Counted from the stretch's first letter, positions 7,356 through 16,517 are shown. The stretch: 64,000 bases of DNA from CAVSUR01 sp963846005 (GCA_963846005.1 CAWJUH010000001.1:1488001-1552000), one strand, 5' to 3'. Notes: generated by a model not told the origin, from the letters alone. Made by a program: numbers and translations.

Positions 7356-8015
7356 ATGGACGATGACCATAATCCAGTGCCCGGACTGGTCCGGGCCGCC
7401 GCCGACGGCGACGAGGGGGCCTGGCAGGACATCGTGACCCGGTACTCGCCCCTGGTGGCCAGCGTGATCCGCGGATTCCGGCTGACCGCCGCCGAGGCGC
7501 AGGACGTCGCCCAGACCGTATGGCTGCGGCTGGTCGAGCACCTGGACAGCATCAGGGAACCGCGGGCGCTGCCGATGTGGATCGTCACCACCACCCGGCG
7601 GGAGGCCCTGCGCAGCCTGGCGGACCGGCGCCGGTCGGTGCCCTACGACCCGCTCGACCCGGCCGGGCTGGCTCCGCCCGCCGACGAGACCGAGCCGGCC
7701 GCGGACCTGATGCGCGCCGAGCGGCACCAGGCGCTGCTGGCCGGGCTGGCCGAGCTGCCGAGCCGGCAGCGCGAACTGCTGCTCCTGCTGATGGAGGATC
7801 CGCCCTTGTCCTACGACCAGATCAGCCGGCGCACCGGCATTCCGGTCGGCAGCATCGGCCCGACCCGCGGCCGGGCCATGAACCGGCTCCGCCAGACTCC
7901 CGCGGTACGGGATCACCTGATCGGACCGGTCCGGGTGCCGGCGCAGCAGTCAGCGGCGGTCGGCTGCCTCGACCGCCCCGCGGCGCGGCATCCGGACCGG
8001 CGGGGGGGAAGGTGA
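7356..8015 (+). CDS. ECF-type RNA polymerase sigma factor, 219 aa
   Basis: It has region 2 (DEGAWQDIVTRYSPLVASVIRGF, AQDVAQTVWLRLVEHL, MWIVTTTRREALRSL) and region 4 (LPSRQRELLLLLMEDPPLSYDQISRRTGIPVGSIGPTRGRAMNRLR). This arrangement is typical of extracytoplasmic-function sigma factors that redirect transcription. A Pro/Arg-rich tail follows region 4. The stop overlaps the ATG of the next gene. No anti-sigma factor with a membrane helix is encoded nearby, so control may be transcriptional or through the partner. Confidence 0.85.
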   Translation: MDDDHNPVPGLVRAAADGDEGAWQDIVTRYSPLVASVIRGFRLTAAEAQDVAQTVWLRLVEHLDSIREPRALPMWIVTTTRREALRSLADRRRSVPYDPLDPAGLAPPADETEPAADLMRAERHQALLAGLAELPSRQRELLLLLMEDPPLSYDQISRRTGIPVGSIGPTRGRAMNRLRQTPAVRDHLIGPVRVPAQQSAAVGCLDRPAARHPDRRGGR

Positions 8016-8479
8016 TGGAGATGGCACAGCACCGCTGGGACGACGACGAGAACCTGCTCGGTGAGCTGACCGAGGCGGCGGCCGAGGCGGCTCCGCTGGC
8101 GCCGGCGATCGCGGCGGCCGGGGCCGGTGCCTTCGCCTGGCGGACGGTCGACCAGGATCTGCTGCTGGCCTCCCTCAGCTTCGATTCTTCGCTGGAGCAC
8201 AGCCGGGAACTGCGCGCCGAGGCCGACGACAGCCGGGTCCTGGTGTTCACCGCGACGCCGCTGTCGGTCGAGCTGGAGGTGCTGGCCGACCGGGTGGTCG
8301 GCCAGATCGTGCCGCCCGGCCGGGGCGAGGTCCGGATGGAGTCGGCCGACGGCGTCACCCTGGAGGTCGAGGCCGACGACGCCGGCTTCTTCCGGCTGCC
8401 GGTCGCGCCGCGCGGCCCGATCCGGCTGCGCTGCGACACCCCGACCGGGCGCCTGGTCACCGACTGGGTCCGGCTGTAG
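8015..8479 (+). CDS. Sigma-factor partner protein, 154 aa, unknown function
   Basis: It overlaps the sigma gene stop by one base (GTG at 8012 is an alternative start). The N-terminal half is acidic and Ala-rich (DDDENLLGELTEAAAEAAP), followed by a VDQDLLLASLSFDSSLE segment. The C-terminal half is beta-rich (TATPLSVELEVLADRVVGQIVPPGRGEVRME...), resembling a carboxypeptidase-regulatory-like fold. It has no membrane segment or signal peptide. Tight coupling to the sigma gene suggests a shared process. Confidence 0.6.
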   Translation: MEMAQHRWDDDENLLGELTEAAAEAAPLAPAIAAAGAGAFAWRTVDQDLLLASLSFDSSLEHSRELRAEADDSRVLVFTATPLSVELEVLADRVVGQIVPPGRGEVRMESADGVTLEVEADDAGFFRLPVAPRGPIRLRCDTPTGRLVTDWVRL

Positions 8480-8531
8480 CGGCGCGGGCGCGCCCGGGCG
8501 GCGGCGCGATGAGCGACCGCGGCGAACCCGG

Positions 8532-11500
8532 TCAGGCGACGACGCGGACGGCGGACGAGCCGTCGGCCAGGCGGCGCGCCTCCAGCCGCTCGGCCACCCG
8601 GTCCTTCAGCTCGGCCACGTGGCTGACGATGCCGACGACCCGGCCGCGGTCGCGCAGCTCGTCGATGACCGCCATCACCTGGTCGAGGGTCTGCGCGTCC
8701 AGTGACCCGAACCCCTCGTCGATGAACAGGGTGTCCAGGTCCACTCCCCCGGCCTCGGCCCTGACCACGTCGGCCAGGCCAAGCGCGAGCGCGAGCGAGG
8801 TATAGAACATCTCGCCGCCGGACAGGGACCGCGGGCTGCGCTCCTCGCCGGTGTGCCGGTCGATCACCGCCAGGGTGAGCCCGGCCCGGTCGCGCTTGCG
8901 CTCGCCGGAGTCGGTACGGCGCAGCTCGTAGCGGTCCGACGACATCGCCGCCAGCTGCACGTTCGCCGCGGCCACCACCTGGCCGAACCAGTGCCGCAGC
9001 ACGTAGGTGGTCAGCGCGATCCTGCGGTGCCCGTCCATCCCCCTGGCCAGGGCCGCGAGCCGGATCACCGGCGCGGTGTCCTCCTCCAGCCGGTCGGCGG
9101 CCTGCTCGGCCGCGGTCACGTCGGCCTGGCGCTGGCGCAGCCGACCGGCATCGCGGGCCGCGGCCTCGTGCGCGGCCCGCACGTCCCGCTCGGCCTCGGC
9201 CGCCCGGGCGAGCGCCGCCGCGGCCGCGGTGGCGGCCTGCGCCGCCGCGGAGGCCCGGCCCGGGTCGAGGCCGGCCAGCCCGGGCGCCTGCACCGCCGCG
9301 GTCAGCGCGGTGAGCTGGCGGTCCCAGGCGGCGACCGCCGCGTCCAGGGCGGCCTGCCCGTCCGGCCCGAGCACGGCGGCGCGGGCCTGGTGCAGGCCGT
9401 CGAAGCCGCGGGCCCGGGCCTCCTGCCCGGCCCGCTGCTGCGCTTCCCGCTGCCCGCCGAGCGCGGCGGCCAGCGCGTCCAGCGCGGCGCCCAGCTCCCG
9501 GTCGGCGGCGGCCAGGGCGCGCAGCTGCTGCTGCCGCGCGGCCACCGACGGCTGGTCCTGCGCGGCCGCGGCCAGCTCGGCCCGCAGCTGGTCCAGCGCC
9601 TCCGCGGCCTGCTCGGCCTGCTGCCGGGCGGCCGCGGCAGCCTGCGCGGCGGGGACAAGATCCCGCCCGGCCCGGTCCTGCTCGGCGCGCAGCGCGGCCA
9701 GCTCAGGCTCCAGCTGCGCGGCCCGCTGGCTGGCTCGCTGGGCCGCCGCCGCCTGGCCCGCTAGCTCAGTGACCCGCGCGCCGAGCTCGGCGACGGTGTG
9801 GCCGGCCGCGATTGCGGCCTGACCCGCCGCCTCGGTGGCCAGCTGCTCGCGGTCCGCCTCGGCCTGGTCGCGCAGCGCCTGCGCGGTCTCCCGGCGCCGC
9901 TGCGCGGCTGCGACCTCCTCGGCGCCGGCCGCGCTGCCGGCCGCGCGGGCCGGCGCCGGATGCGCCGCGGACCCGCAGACCGGGCACGGGTCGCCGTCGG
10001 CCAGCCCGGCGGCCAGTTCTGCCGCCATCCCGTCCAGCCGCGCCTGCACCAGCCGCTGGTGCTCATCCACCAGGTGCTGATGCGAGTCGGCGGCCCGGCG
10101 GGCCACCGTTTCGAGCTCAGCCAGCTGCGGCTGCAGCGTGGCCAGCCGGCTGGCGGCCTCCAGCCGGGCCTCGGCGGCAGCCTGCTGGCCGGCGGCGGCG
10201 GCCAGCCTGGTGGCGGTCGACCGCGCCTGTGCGACCTCGTCCTCCAGGGCGTCGATCCTGGCTGGCAGGGCCTGCTGCGCGGACCGCAGCGCAGCCTCCT
10301 GGCCCGCCAGGTCGGCCGCCTGCACGCGCAGGCCGCCCAGCTCCCGCTCCCGGGCCGCCAGCCCCGCCTCGGCGCCGGCCAGGTGCTCGAGCGCGGCAGC
10401 CTGCTGGCCGGCGGCCTGCCCCCGGGCCGCCGCCCGCTGCGCCGCGGCCAGCGCGTCCGCGGCGGCCTCCGGTCGCGGGCAGTCGCCCGCCAGCAGCGCG
10501 TCCAGGACGGCGCGATCGCCTGCCTCGCCGGCGGCCGCGGCGGGGACGAGGGCGCGCAGCTCGCCGGCGGCCGCGGCGGCTTTCGCCTCCGCGCTGGCCA
10601 GTACGTCCAGCAGCGGCGCCACCGGGCCTGCCCGCCGGGCGGCGTCCAGCCGGGCGGCGTCCGCGTCGCGGGCAGGCCGGCCGCTCTCGTGCTCGCGCAG
10701 CGCCGCCAGCGCCTGCATCAGCCGGGTCATCAGCACCGCCTGCTGGCGGGCCTGCTCGTCGTCGCGCCGGGCCGCGGCCAGGCCGGCCGCCGCGACCTCC
10801 AGCCCGGCGGCGGTCACCGCGACCGTCTGCGCCAGCTCCTCGGCCAGCTCCTTGAGCCGGACCATCCGGTCGGGCCGCGGCAGCGCCAGCAGCTCGTCCC
10901 GCTCGCCCGCGCCCAGGCCCGCGGCCTCGCCTGCGGCGGACACCGCGGCCGCGATCGCGCCCTGTGCCGCCTGCCCGGCGCGCACCGCCTCGGCCCGGCG
11001 CCGGTCCAGCTCGTTCGTGATCGCGTCGTACAGGCCGGTGCCGAACAGCCTGGTCAGCAGCACCCGGCGGTCGTCGTCCCCGGCCGCCAGGAACCTGGCG
11101 AACTCGCCCTGCGGCAGCAGCATCACCTGGGTGAACTGGGCCCGGTTCAGCCCGACCAGCTCGGTGATCGCCTCGCCGGCCTCGGCCTTGTTCGCCGACC
11201 GGCTCATCCACCCGCCGTCCTGCCACCGCTCCAGGTGCACCTGGGCGGCCGCGACGGTGAACCCGTCGCCGCGCTTCTTCGGCCGCTGGTGCTCGGGCAC
11301 CCGGCGCACCCGGTGCCGCACCCCGCGGACCGAGAACTCCAGCGTCACCGACGGCTCGGCGCCCGGCGCGGCGAAATGCGAGCGCAGCCGGTCGGTCCCG
11401 GCGTCCTCGCCCGCCAGCCCGCCGTACAGCGCGAACGTGATCGCGTCCAGGATCGTGGTCTTGCCCGCCCCGGTCGGGCCCTCCAGCAAGAACAGCCCGC

Positions 11501-11582
11501 TGGCCGACAAGGCGTCGAAGTCGATGTCCTGGGCCGCCGCGTACGGGCCGAACGCGGTCAGCGCCAGCCGGTGCAGCCGCAT
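8532..11582 (-). CDS. sbcC: Exonuclease subunit SbcC (Rad50-like)
   Basis: About 1016 aa. It starts MRLHRLALTAFGPYAAAQ with Walker A GPTGAGKTT near residue 38. Long Ala/Gln/Glu-rich coiled coils follow, with a zinc-hook CPVCG near residue 530. It ends with the ABC signature SLSGGEMFYTSLALALG and Walker B LDTLFIDEGFGSLD. With SbcD it forms the SbcCD nuclease, which opens DNA hairpins and blocked ends. The start ATG overlaps the sbcD stop (ATGA), so the two are coupled. Its hairpin-cleaving role is notable beside the palindromes scattered in this window. Confidence 0.93.
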   Translation of the reverse strand: MRLHRLALTAFGPYAAAQDIDFDALSASGLFLLEGPTGAGKTTILDAITFALYGGLAGEDAGTDRLRSHFAAPGAEPSVTLEFSVRGVRHRVRRVPEHQRPKKRGDGFTVAAAQVHLERWQDGGWMSRSANKAEAGEAITELVGLNRAQFTQVMLLPQGEFARFLAAGDDDRRVLLTRLFGTGLYDAITNELDRRRAEAVRAGQAAQGAIAAAVSAAGEAAGLGAGERDELLALPRPDRMVRLKELAEELAQTVAVTAAGLEVAAAGLAAARRDDEQARQQAVLMTRLMQALAALREHESGRPARDADAARLDAARRAGPVAPLLDVLASAEAKAAAAAGELRALVPAAAAGEAGDRAVLDALLAGDCPRPEAAADALAAAQRAAARGQAAGQQAAALEHLAGAEAGLAARERELGGLRVQAADLAGQEAALRSAQQALPARIDALEDEVAQARSTATRLAAAAGQQAAAEARLEAASRLATLQPQLAELETVARRAADSHQHLVDEHQRLVQARLDGMAAELAAGLADGDPCPVCGSAAHPAPARAAGSAAGAEEVAAAQRRRETAQALRDQAEADREQLATEAAGQAAIAAGHTVAELGARVTELAGQAAAAQRASQRAAQLEPELAALRAEQDRAGRDLVPAAQAAAAARQQAEQAAEALDQLRAELAAAAQDQPSVAARQQQLRALAAADRELGAALDALAAALGGQREAQQRAGQEARARGFDGLHQARAAVLGPDGQAALDAAVAAWDRQLTALTAAVQAPGLAGLDPGRASAAAQAATAAAAALARAAEAERDVRAAHEAAARDAGRLRQRQADVTAAEQAADRLEEDTAPVIRLAALARGMDGHRRIALTTYVLRHWFGQVVAAANVQLAAMSSDRYELRRTDSGERKRDRAGLTLAVIDRHTGEERSPRSLSGGEMFYTSLALALGLADVVRAEAGGVDLDTLFIDEGFGSLDAQTLDQVMAVIDELRDRGRVVGIVSHVAELKDRVAERLEARRLADGSSAVRVVA

Positions 11583-12742
11583 CAGGCCCCCGCCCCGGCG
11601 TGGCTGACCGTCTCGACCACGTCGGCCAGCACCGCGCGCTGCAGCTCGTCCGGCGGGGCGCCGCCCGCATACTCGACGAACAGCCCGCAGATCTCGACCG
11701 GGTCGGTCTGCGCGGCCAGCCGGGCCAGGTCGGCCGCGGCACCGGGCATGCCGCCCTCGGGCGCGAAGTCCAGCATCAGGGTGTGCGGCCACTTCTCCCG
11801 CAGCCGCTCCATCGGCGACGACGGCCGCGTCCGGTCGGTCAGCACCGCCTTGACCCAGCAGTCCGCCAGCCCGGCCAGGCCGTCGCCGGCCCGCGCCAGC
11901 AGGTCGTCCAGCCGGCCGCGCACCTCGCGCAGCGGCCGCGGCACCGGGACCGGCACCAGCTCGGCGCTGACCTGCCCGGCCGCGCCGATGTCGGCCACCG
12001 TGACCGATTTGACGTGGTCCTTCTCGCCGAACGAGAACGCCAGCGGCGACCCGCTGTAGCGGATGTCCTCCCGGCCGGCGATGACCCGCTGCGGGCCGTG
12101 TAGGTGGCCGAGCGCGACGTAGCTGAACCCGCCGAACACCGCCGCCGGGGCGTCGGCCACCCCGCCGACCCGGATGTCACGCTCGGACTCCGACGGCTGC
12201 GCCCCGGTGACGAACGCGTGCGCGGCCACGACCGTGCGGGCCGCGCCGCGGGCCGCCGCGTCGGCCCGGATCCGCTCCGCGGCGGCGGTCAGCACCGACT
12301 CGTGCGACCGGCCGGCGCCCAGTTCGGCCAGCACGGCATCCGGCAGTAAGTAGGGGATGCCGTAGAGCGCCACCTGGCCGTGGTCATCGTTGATCAGCAA
12401 AGGCCGGCCGATGTCGGCCACCCTCGTGCGCAGGTGGATGCCCGCGGCCTCGCTCAGCCCGGAGCCGAAGCCGAGCCGCACCGCCGAGTCGTGATTGCCA
12501 CTGATCAGCAGCACCGGGATGCGGGCCCGGGCGAAGCCGGTCAGCGCGTGGTCCAGCAAAGCGACCGCGTCGGTGCCGGGCACGGCCCGGTCGTAGACGT
12601 CCCCGGCCACCACCACCGCGCCGGCCCGCTGGCTGACCGCGAGCTCGAGCAGCCAGTCGCAGAACTCGCGCTGGTAGTCCAGCAGGTCCGCGCCGTGCAA
12701 GGTCCGGCCGAGATGCCAGTCCGAAGTGTGAATCAGTCGCAT
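11582..12742 (-). CDS. sbcD: Exonuclease subunit SbcD (Mre11-like)
   Basis: 386 aa. It carries the calcineurin-like phosphoesterase motifs in order: TSDWHLGRTLHG, GDVYDR, SGNHDS, AHAFV and GHLHGPQ. These hold the two-metal centre of the Mre11/SbcD nuclease. The ATG at 12742 (MRLIHTSDWHLG) is chosen because the family starts there; the open frame runs further upstream to 12823 but has no family match. It is the first gene of the sbcD-sbcC pair and follows a repeat-filled intergenic region. Confidence 0.93.
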   Translation of the reverse strand: MRLIHTSDWHLGRTLHGADLLDYQREFCDWLLELAVSQRAGAVVVAGDVYDRAVPGTDAVALLDHALTGFARARIPVLLISGNHDSAVRLGFGSGLSEAAGIHLRTRVADIGRPLLINDDHGQVALYGIPYLLPDAVLAELGAGRSHESVLTAAAERIRADAAARGAARTVVAAHAFVTGAQPSESERDIRVGGVADAPAAVFGGFSYVALGHLHGPQRVIAGREDIRYSGSPLAFSFGEKDHVKSVTVADIGAAGQVSAELVPVPVPRPLREVRGRLDDLLARAGDGLAGLADCWVKAVLTDRTRPSSPMERLREKWPHTLMLDFAPEGGMPGAAADLARLAAQTDPVEICGLFVEYAGGAPPDELQRAVLADVVETVSHAGAGA

Positions 12743-12871
12743 CGCCGCGTGATCGGGGCCTTTCGTGCGGGCAGCGTAGCCCATTCCCGGGGGTCTGGCC
12801 ATGATGCCCCCGCGCTCGGTCAACCCCCCGCTACCGCGCCCCGGCGGCGTGTCGCGCCGCCCGGGCCAACC

Positions 12872-12951
12872 CCCTGAATGTCACATTCACGGTGCCTGGT
12901 GCCCTGAATGTCACATTCACGGTGCCTGGTGCCCTGAATGTCACATCCAGG
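12872..12951. repeat. 30-bp-period palindrome array
   Basis: The block CCTGAATGTCACATTCA contains a perfect 7+1+7 palindrome. It occurs twice, followed by a third, altered copy, separated by identical 13-nt spacers CGGTGCCTGGTGC. The first copy begins CCCCTG and the last ends CAGGGG, so the outer ends of the array also pair. It lies about 130 bp upstream of sbcD. Confidence 0.8.
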
Positions 12952-12952
12952 G

Positions 12953-13053
12953 GCAGGCGGAACGGCGGCAGGCGGAACGGCGGCGCAGCGGCAGGCGGAA
13001 CGGCGGCGCAGCGGCAGGCGGAACGGCGGCGCAGGGGCAGGCGGGACGGCGGC
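12953..13053. repeat. GC-rich minisatellite
   Basis: About four to five degenerate copies of a GCAGGCGGAACGGCGGC unit, mostly at 23-bp spacing (unit plus GCAGCG). It follows the palindrome array and ends at the stop codon of the adjacent minus-strand gene. Confidence 0.7.
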
Positions 13054-13054
13054 G

Positions 13055-14125
13055 CTAGAGGCCGAGAGGGTGCCAGACGGTCTTGGTCTCGGTGAAGGCG
13101 AGCATCCGGCGCGGGGACGGCACCCGGGCCCAGTCGTCGGCCGCCGCGTAGACCCGCTTGACGTTCCCGGCGGCGAGGCGCTCCAGCTCGGTCCGGTCCG
13201 CGCCGTTCTGGCCGCTCGCGCCGTCCGGCGCGAGCGCGCCGGTGAGGTCGATCGCGTTGACGTCCATGTGCGCGGCCAGCACCGGGGCCAGCTCGGCGGT
13301 CCGGCCGGTCAGCACGTTCACCACCCCGGCCGGGACGTCCGAGGTGGCCAGCACCTCGGTCAGCGTGATGGCCGGCAGCGGCCGGGCCTCGCTGGCCACG
13401 ACCACCGCGGCGTTGCCGGTCGCGATCACCGGCGCGAGCACGCTGACCAGGCCGAGCAGGCTCGGCCCGGCGGGCGCGAGCACCGCCACCACGCCGGCCG
13501 GCTCGGGCACGCTGAAGTTGAAGTAAGGACCGGCCACCGGATTGGCCGCCCCGGCCACCTGGGCGACCTTGTCAGGCCAGCCTGCGTACCAGACCCAGCG
13601 GTCGATGGCCGCCGCCACGGCCCGCTCCGCGGCCGGCTGCGCCAGGCCCTCGGCCGCGGCCACCTCGGCCGCGAACTGCCCCGCCCGGCCCTCCAGCAGC
13701 TCCGCGACCCGGTACAGCACCTGGCCGCGGTTGTAGGCGGTCGCGCCGGACCAGCCGCCGAACGCCTTGCGGGCGGCAGTCACCGCGTCCCGGGCGTCCT
13801 TGCGGGACGCCTGCGCGGCGAAGGCCAGCAGCGCGCCGTCCGCGGCGCTCACCGGGTAGGAGCGGCCGGACTCCGAGCGGGGGAAGGCGCCGCCGATGAA
13901 CAGCTTGTAGGTCTTGCGTACACCGAGCCGGGCCCCGCTGTCCCCGGCGCTGTCGCCGGCGGCCCGCGGGCGGGCGGTTGCGGGAGCGGCGCCCGCCGCG
14001 GCGGCGGGCGGCGCGGACCGGCGGGCGGGCTTGCTGGCGGCCGGAGGTTTCTCTGCATTCGCTGGCCGCGGCTTGCGCCCGGCGGCCTTGCGGCTGGCCG
14101 GCCCGCGGCTCTTCTGGTCAGGCAT
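13055..14125 (-). CDS. Aldehyde dehydrogenase-like protein lacking the catalytic half
   Basis: 356 aa. A Lys/Pro/Ala-rich N-terminal tail of about 70 residues precedes an ALDH-like N-terminal fold (YKLFIGGAFPRSESGRSYPV, DARDAVTAARKAFGGWSG, EPAGVVAVLAPAGPSLLGLVSVLAPVIATGNAAVVV, VPAGVVNVLTG). The protein then ends without the catalytic Cys/Glu region. It is therefore unlikely to be an active dehydrogenase alone. Its start overlaps the stop of the complete ALDH gene by 8 nt, so it may be a partner subunit. In Streptomyces-type genomes such a pair often accompanies deoC. Confidence 0.75.
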   Translation of the reverse strand: MPDQKSRGPASRKAAGRKPRPANAEKPPAASKPARRSAPPAAAAGAAPATARPRAAGDSAGDSGARLGVRKTYKLFIGGAFPRSESGRSYPVSAADGALLAFAAQASRKDARDAVTAARKAFGGWSGATAYNRGQVLYRVAELLEGRAGQFAAEVAAAEGLAQPAAERAVAAAIDRWVWYAGWPDKVAQVAGAANPVAGPYFNFSVPEPAGVVAVLAPAGPSLLGLVSVLAPVIATGNAAVVVASEARPLPAITLTEVLATSDVPAGVVNVLTGRTAELAPVLAAHMDVNAIDLTGALAPDGASGQNGADRTELERLAAGNVKRVYAAADDWARVPSPRRMLAFTETKTVWHPLGL

Positions 14126-15623
14126 CGAGGTACGCGGCCAGGCCGTGCCGGCCGCCCTCCCGCCCGAAGCCGGATTCCTTATACCCGCCGAACGGGCTGG
14201 CCGGGTCGAACCGGTTGTAGGTGTTGGCCCAGACCACGCCGGCCCGCAGTTTCGAGGCCAGCCACAAGATCCGGCTGCCCTTCTCGGTCCACACGCCCGC
14301 GGACAGGCCGTAGGGGGTGTTGTTGGCCTTGCTGACCGCCTCGTCCGGGGTGCGGAACGTCAGCACCGACAGCACCGGGCCGAAGATCTCCTCGCGGGCG
14401 ATCCGGTGCGACTGGGCCACGCCGGTAAAGATCGTCGGCGCGAACCAGAAGCCGCGGCCGGGCAGCTCGCACGGCGCGGACCAGCGGACCGCACCCTCGG
14501 CCTGGCCGGCCGCCGACAGCTCGGTGATCTTGTCGAGCTGGGCGCGGGAGTTGATCGCGCCGATGTCGGTGTTCTTGTCCAGCGGGTCGCCGAGGCGCAG
14601 CGTGGCGAGGCGCCGACGCAGCCGGTCGGTGACCTCCTGCGCCGCGGACTCCTGCACCAGCAGCCGCGACCCGGCGCAGCAGACGTGCCCCTGGTTGAAG
14701 AAGATGCCGTTCACGATGCCCTCGACCGCGGCCTCGACCGGGGCGTCGTCGAAGATGATGTTGGCGGCCTTGCCGCCGAGTTCCAGCGTCACCTTCTTGC
14801 CGGTGCCCGCGGCCGCGGCGGCGATCTGCTTGCCGACCTCGGTCGAGCCGGTGAACGCGATCTTGTCCACCCCCGGGTGGCCGGTCAGGGCCGCGCCGGT
14901 CTCGCCCGCGCCCGTCAGCACGTTCACCACGCCCGGCGGCAGGCCCGCCTGCTGGCACACCTCCGCCAGCAGCAGCGCGGTCAGCGGGGTCGTCTCGGCC
15001 GGCTTGAGCACGCAGGTGTTCCCGGCGGCCAGCGCCGGGGCCAGCTTCCAGGCCGCCATCAGCAGCGGGAAGTTCCACGGGATGACCTGCCCGGCCACCC
15101 CCAGCGGCCGCGGGTCCGGGCCGAACCCGGCGTGCTCCAGCTTGTCGGCCCAGCCGGCGTAGTAGAAGAAGTGCGCCGCGGCCAGCGGGATGTCGGTGTC
15201 GCGCGACTCCCTGATCGGCTTGCCGTTGTCCAGGCTCTCCAGCACCGCGAACTCGCGGGCCCGCTCCTGCAGCACCCGGGCGATCCGGTACAGGTACTTG
15301 GCCCGCTCGGCGCCCGGCATCGGGCCCCAGGCGGTCTCGTAGGCGCGCCGGGCTGCGGCCACGGCCCGGTCGACGTCCGCCGGGCCGGCCTGCGCGACCC
15401 GGGCCAGCGGCTCCTCGGTCGCCGGGTTGATGGTCGCGAAGGCGGCCCCGTCCGCGGCCGGGGCGAACCTGCCGTCGATGAACAGCCCGTACTCGGGCGC
15501 GATCGACACCACCTCGCGGGACTCGGGCGCGGGCGCGTACGCCCAGGCCAGCCCGGGCGCGGCCGTCGCCAGCGCGGAACCGCGCGCGCCGTCGCCGCCG
15601 TCCATCCGCGATCGCTTCCCCAC
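14118..15623 (-). CDS. NAD(P)-dependent aldehyde dehydrogenase, 501 aa
   Basis: A full-length ALDH with the usual blocks: VIPWNFPLLMAAWKLAPALAAGN, the dinucleotide loop FTGSTEVGK, general base Glu in LELGGKAANIIF, the catalytic Cys block NQGHVCCAGSRL, and EEIFGPVLSVL. It oxidises an aldehyde to an acid. Linkage with deoC suggests acetaldehyde from deoxyribose-5-phosphate cleavage as substrate, which is inference. It is upstream of and overlaps the catalytic-half-less paralogue. An ATG at residue 7 is an alternative start. Confidence 0.87.
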   Translation of the reverse strand: MGKRSRMDGGDGARGSALATAAPGLAWAYAPAPESREVVSIAPEYGLFIDGRFAPAADGAAFATINPATEEPLARVAQAGPADVDRAVAAARRAYETAWGPMPGAERAKYLYRIARVLQERAREFAVLESLDNGKPIRESRDTDIPLAAAHFFYYAGWADKLEHAGFGPDPRPLGVAGQVIPWNFPLLMAAWKLAPALAAGNTCVLKPAETTPLTALLLAEVCQQAGLPPGVVNVLTGAGETGAALTGHPGVDKIAFTGSTEVGKQIAAAAAGTGKKVTLELGGKAANIIFDDAPVEAAVEGIVNGIFFNQGHVCCAGSRLLVQESAAQEVTDRLRRRLATLRLGDPLDKNTDIGAINSRAQLDKITELSAAGQAEGAVRWSAPCELPGRGFWFAPTIFTGVAQSHRIAREEIFGPVLSVLTFRTPDEAVSKANNTPYGLSAGVWTEKGSRILWLASKLRAGVVWANTYNRFDPASPFGGYKESGFGREGGRHGLAAYLDA

Positions 15624-15683
15624 TGCTCGCCGTCACCGCTGCCGTCGTGCCGCAGGCCATTCTCGCACGGCAGGCGGCGGCCG

Positions 15684-16361
15684 TTACCGGCGAGACGCCC
15701 GGCCCAGCACGCCGTCGATCACTACGTCAATGGCGAAGCGGAACCGCTCGCCGGCATCTCCGGCGACCAGCTGGGCGGCGTGCGCAGTAATGAGCGGAAA
15801 GTCGTCGGCCGGCAGGCGGGCGAAGTTGGCCGTGATTTCGGCAGCCAGCGCGCTGGGCTCGATGCGCCGCACCTCGGCCTCGATGGCGGCATACGTCACC
15901 TGGGCCGCGAGGATGTCGGCCGCCCACGCGGCGTCCTTCGCATCCAGGCCGCCGGCCAGCAGGATGCCCAGGAGGTTCTCCAGCAACCGCAGAGCCACCT
16001 CGGTCTGCGGCGGGTCGACCATGGCCGCCGCGGCCATTCCGGGATGCTTGACGAGTACCGCGCGCATCCGCTCCAGGAGGGCGTGCAGCTGGGCGCGCCA
16101 CCGCGACGGGTCGGGCGTTTCCAGCGTGACCGCGCCGACGATGCGATCGAACATCGCCGTCAGCAGGCCGTCACGACCGTCGACATACACATACAGTGAG
16201 CCGGCTCCGGTATCCAGGGCGGCCGCGACCCGCCGCATCGACACGGCTTCCAGGCCCTCTGCCGTGAGGATGGCGAGAGCGGCGCCGACGATTGCCTCTT
16301 CGCTCAGCGGCGCCTTGGCCGGGCGGTCACGAGTCGAGCGGGGGCGGCTCGATGGCTTCAT
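15684..16361 (-). CDS. TetR-family repressor, 225 aa
   Basis: The N-terminal HTH (about residues 20-65) reads SEEAIVGAALAILTAEGLEAVSMRRVAAALDTGAGSLYVYVDGRDGLL. It is followed by a TetR/AcrR-type ligand-binding domain with a PDPSRWRAQLHALLERMRAVL segment. It is divergent from an MFS efflux gene, with a palindrome in the shared 156-bp region, so it probably represses both genes until a drug-like ligand binds. Codon use is slightly less GC-extreme than its neighbours. The pair interrupts the deoC-ALDH linkage. Confidence 0.85.
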   Translation of the reverse strand: MKPSSRPRSTRDRPAKAPLSEEAIVGAALAILTAEGLEAVSMRRVAAALDTGAGSLYVYVDGRDGLLTAMFDRIVGAVTLETPDPSRWRAQLHALLERMRAVLVKHPGMAAAAMVDPPQTEVALRLLENLLGILLAGGLDAKDAAWAADILAAQVTYAAIEAEVRRIEPSALAAEITANFARLPADDFPLITAHAAQLVAGDAGERFRFAIDVVIDGVLGRASRR

Positions 16362-16403
16362 GCGGGCGGGCCTCCAGGCGGCACGGCAGGGCGGCGATCG
16401 CGC

Positions 16404-16433
16404 TTGACGTTAACACCGTGCCCTGCATACAGT
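16404..16433 (+). promoter_or_regulatory. Putative promoter of the MFS efflux gene
   Basis: TTGACG (16404-16409) and TACAGT (16428-16433) with an 18-nt spacer point toward the MFS gene. The -10 overlaps the left arm of the TetR-type palindrome. Confidence 0.5.
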
Positions 16434-16467
16434 GTACGTAACGAACAGTGTTTGTAACGTACACTGT
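16429..16467. promoter_or_regulatory. Inverted-repeat operator between tetR and the MFS gene
   Basis: ACAGTGTACGT (16429-16439) and its exact complement ACGTACACTGT (16457-16467) flank a 17-nt centre that holds another ACAGTGT. This arrangement suits two TetR dimers blocking the divergent promoters. Confidence 0.6.
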
Positions 16468-16517
16468 TCGACAATCCTTCCGGGCGGCTCGCTTCCGCCC
16501 CTGACCAGGAAGCCATC

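Larger units (their letters stand above)
12743..13054. other. Intergenic region filled with repeats
   Basis: 312 bp between the truncated aldehyde dehydrogenase-like gene and sbcD, both on the minus strand. It contains the palindrome array at 12872-12951 and a minisatellite at 12953-13053. Nothing here looks coding. Confidence 0.7.

Noticed and set aside
12872..13053. CRISPR-like array
   Set aside because: The spacers are identical to each other and only 13 nt, the repeats are short palindromes, and no cas genes are nearby.
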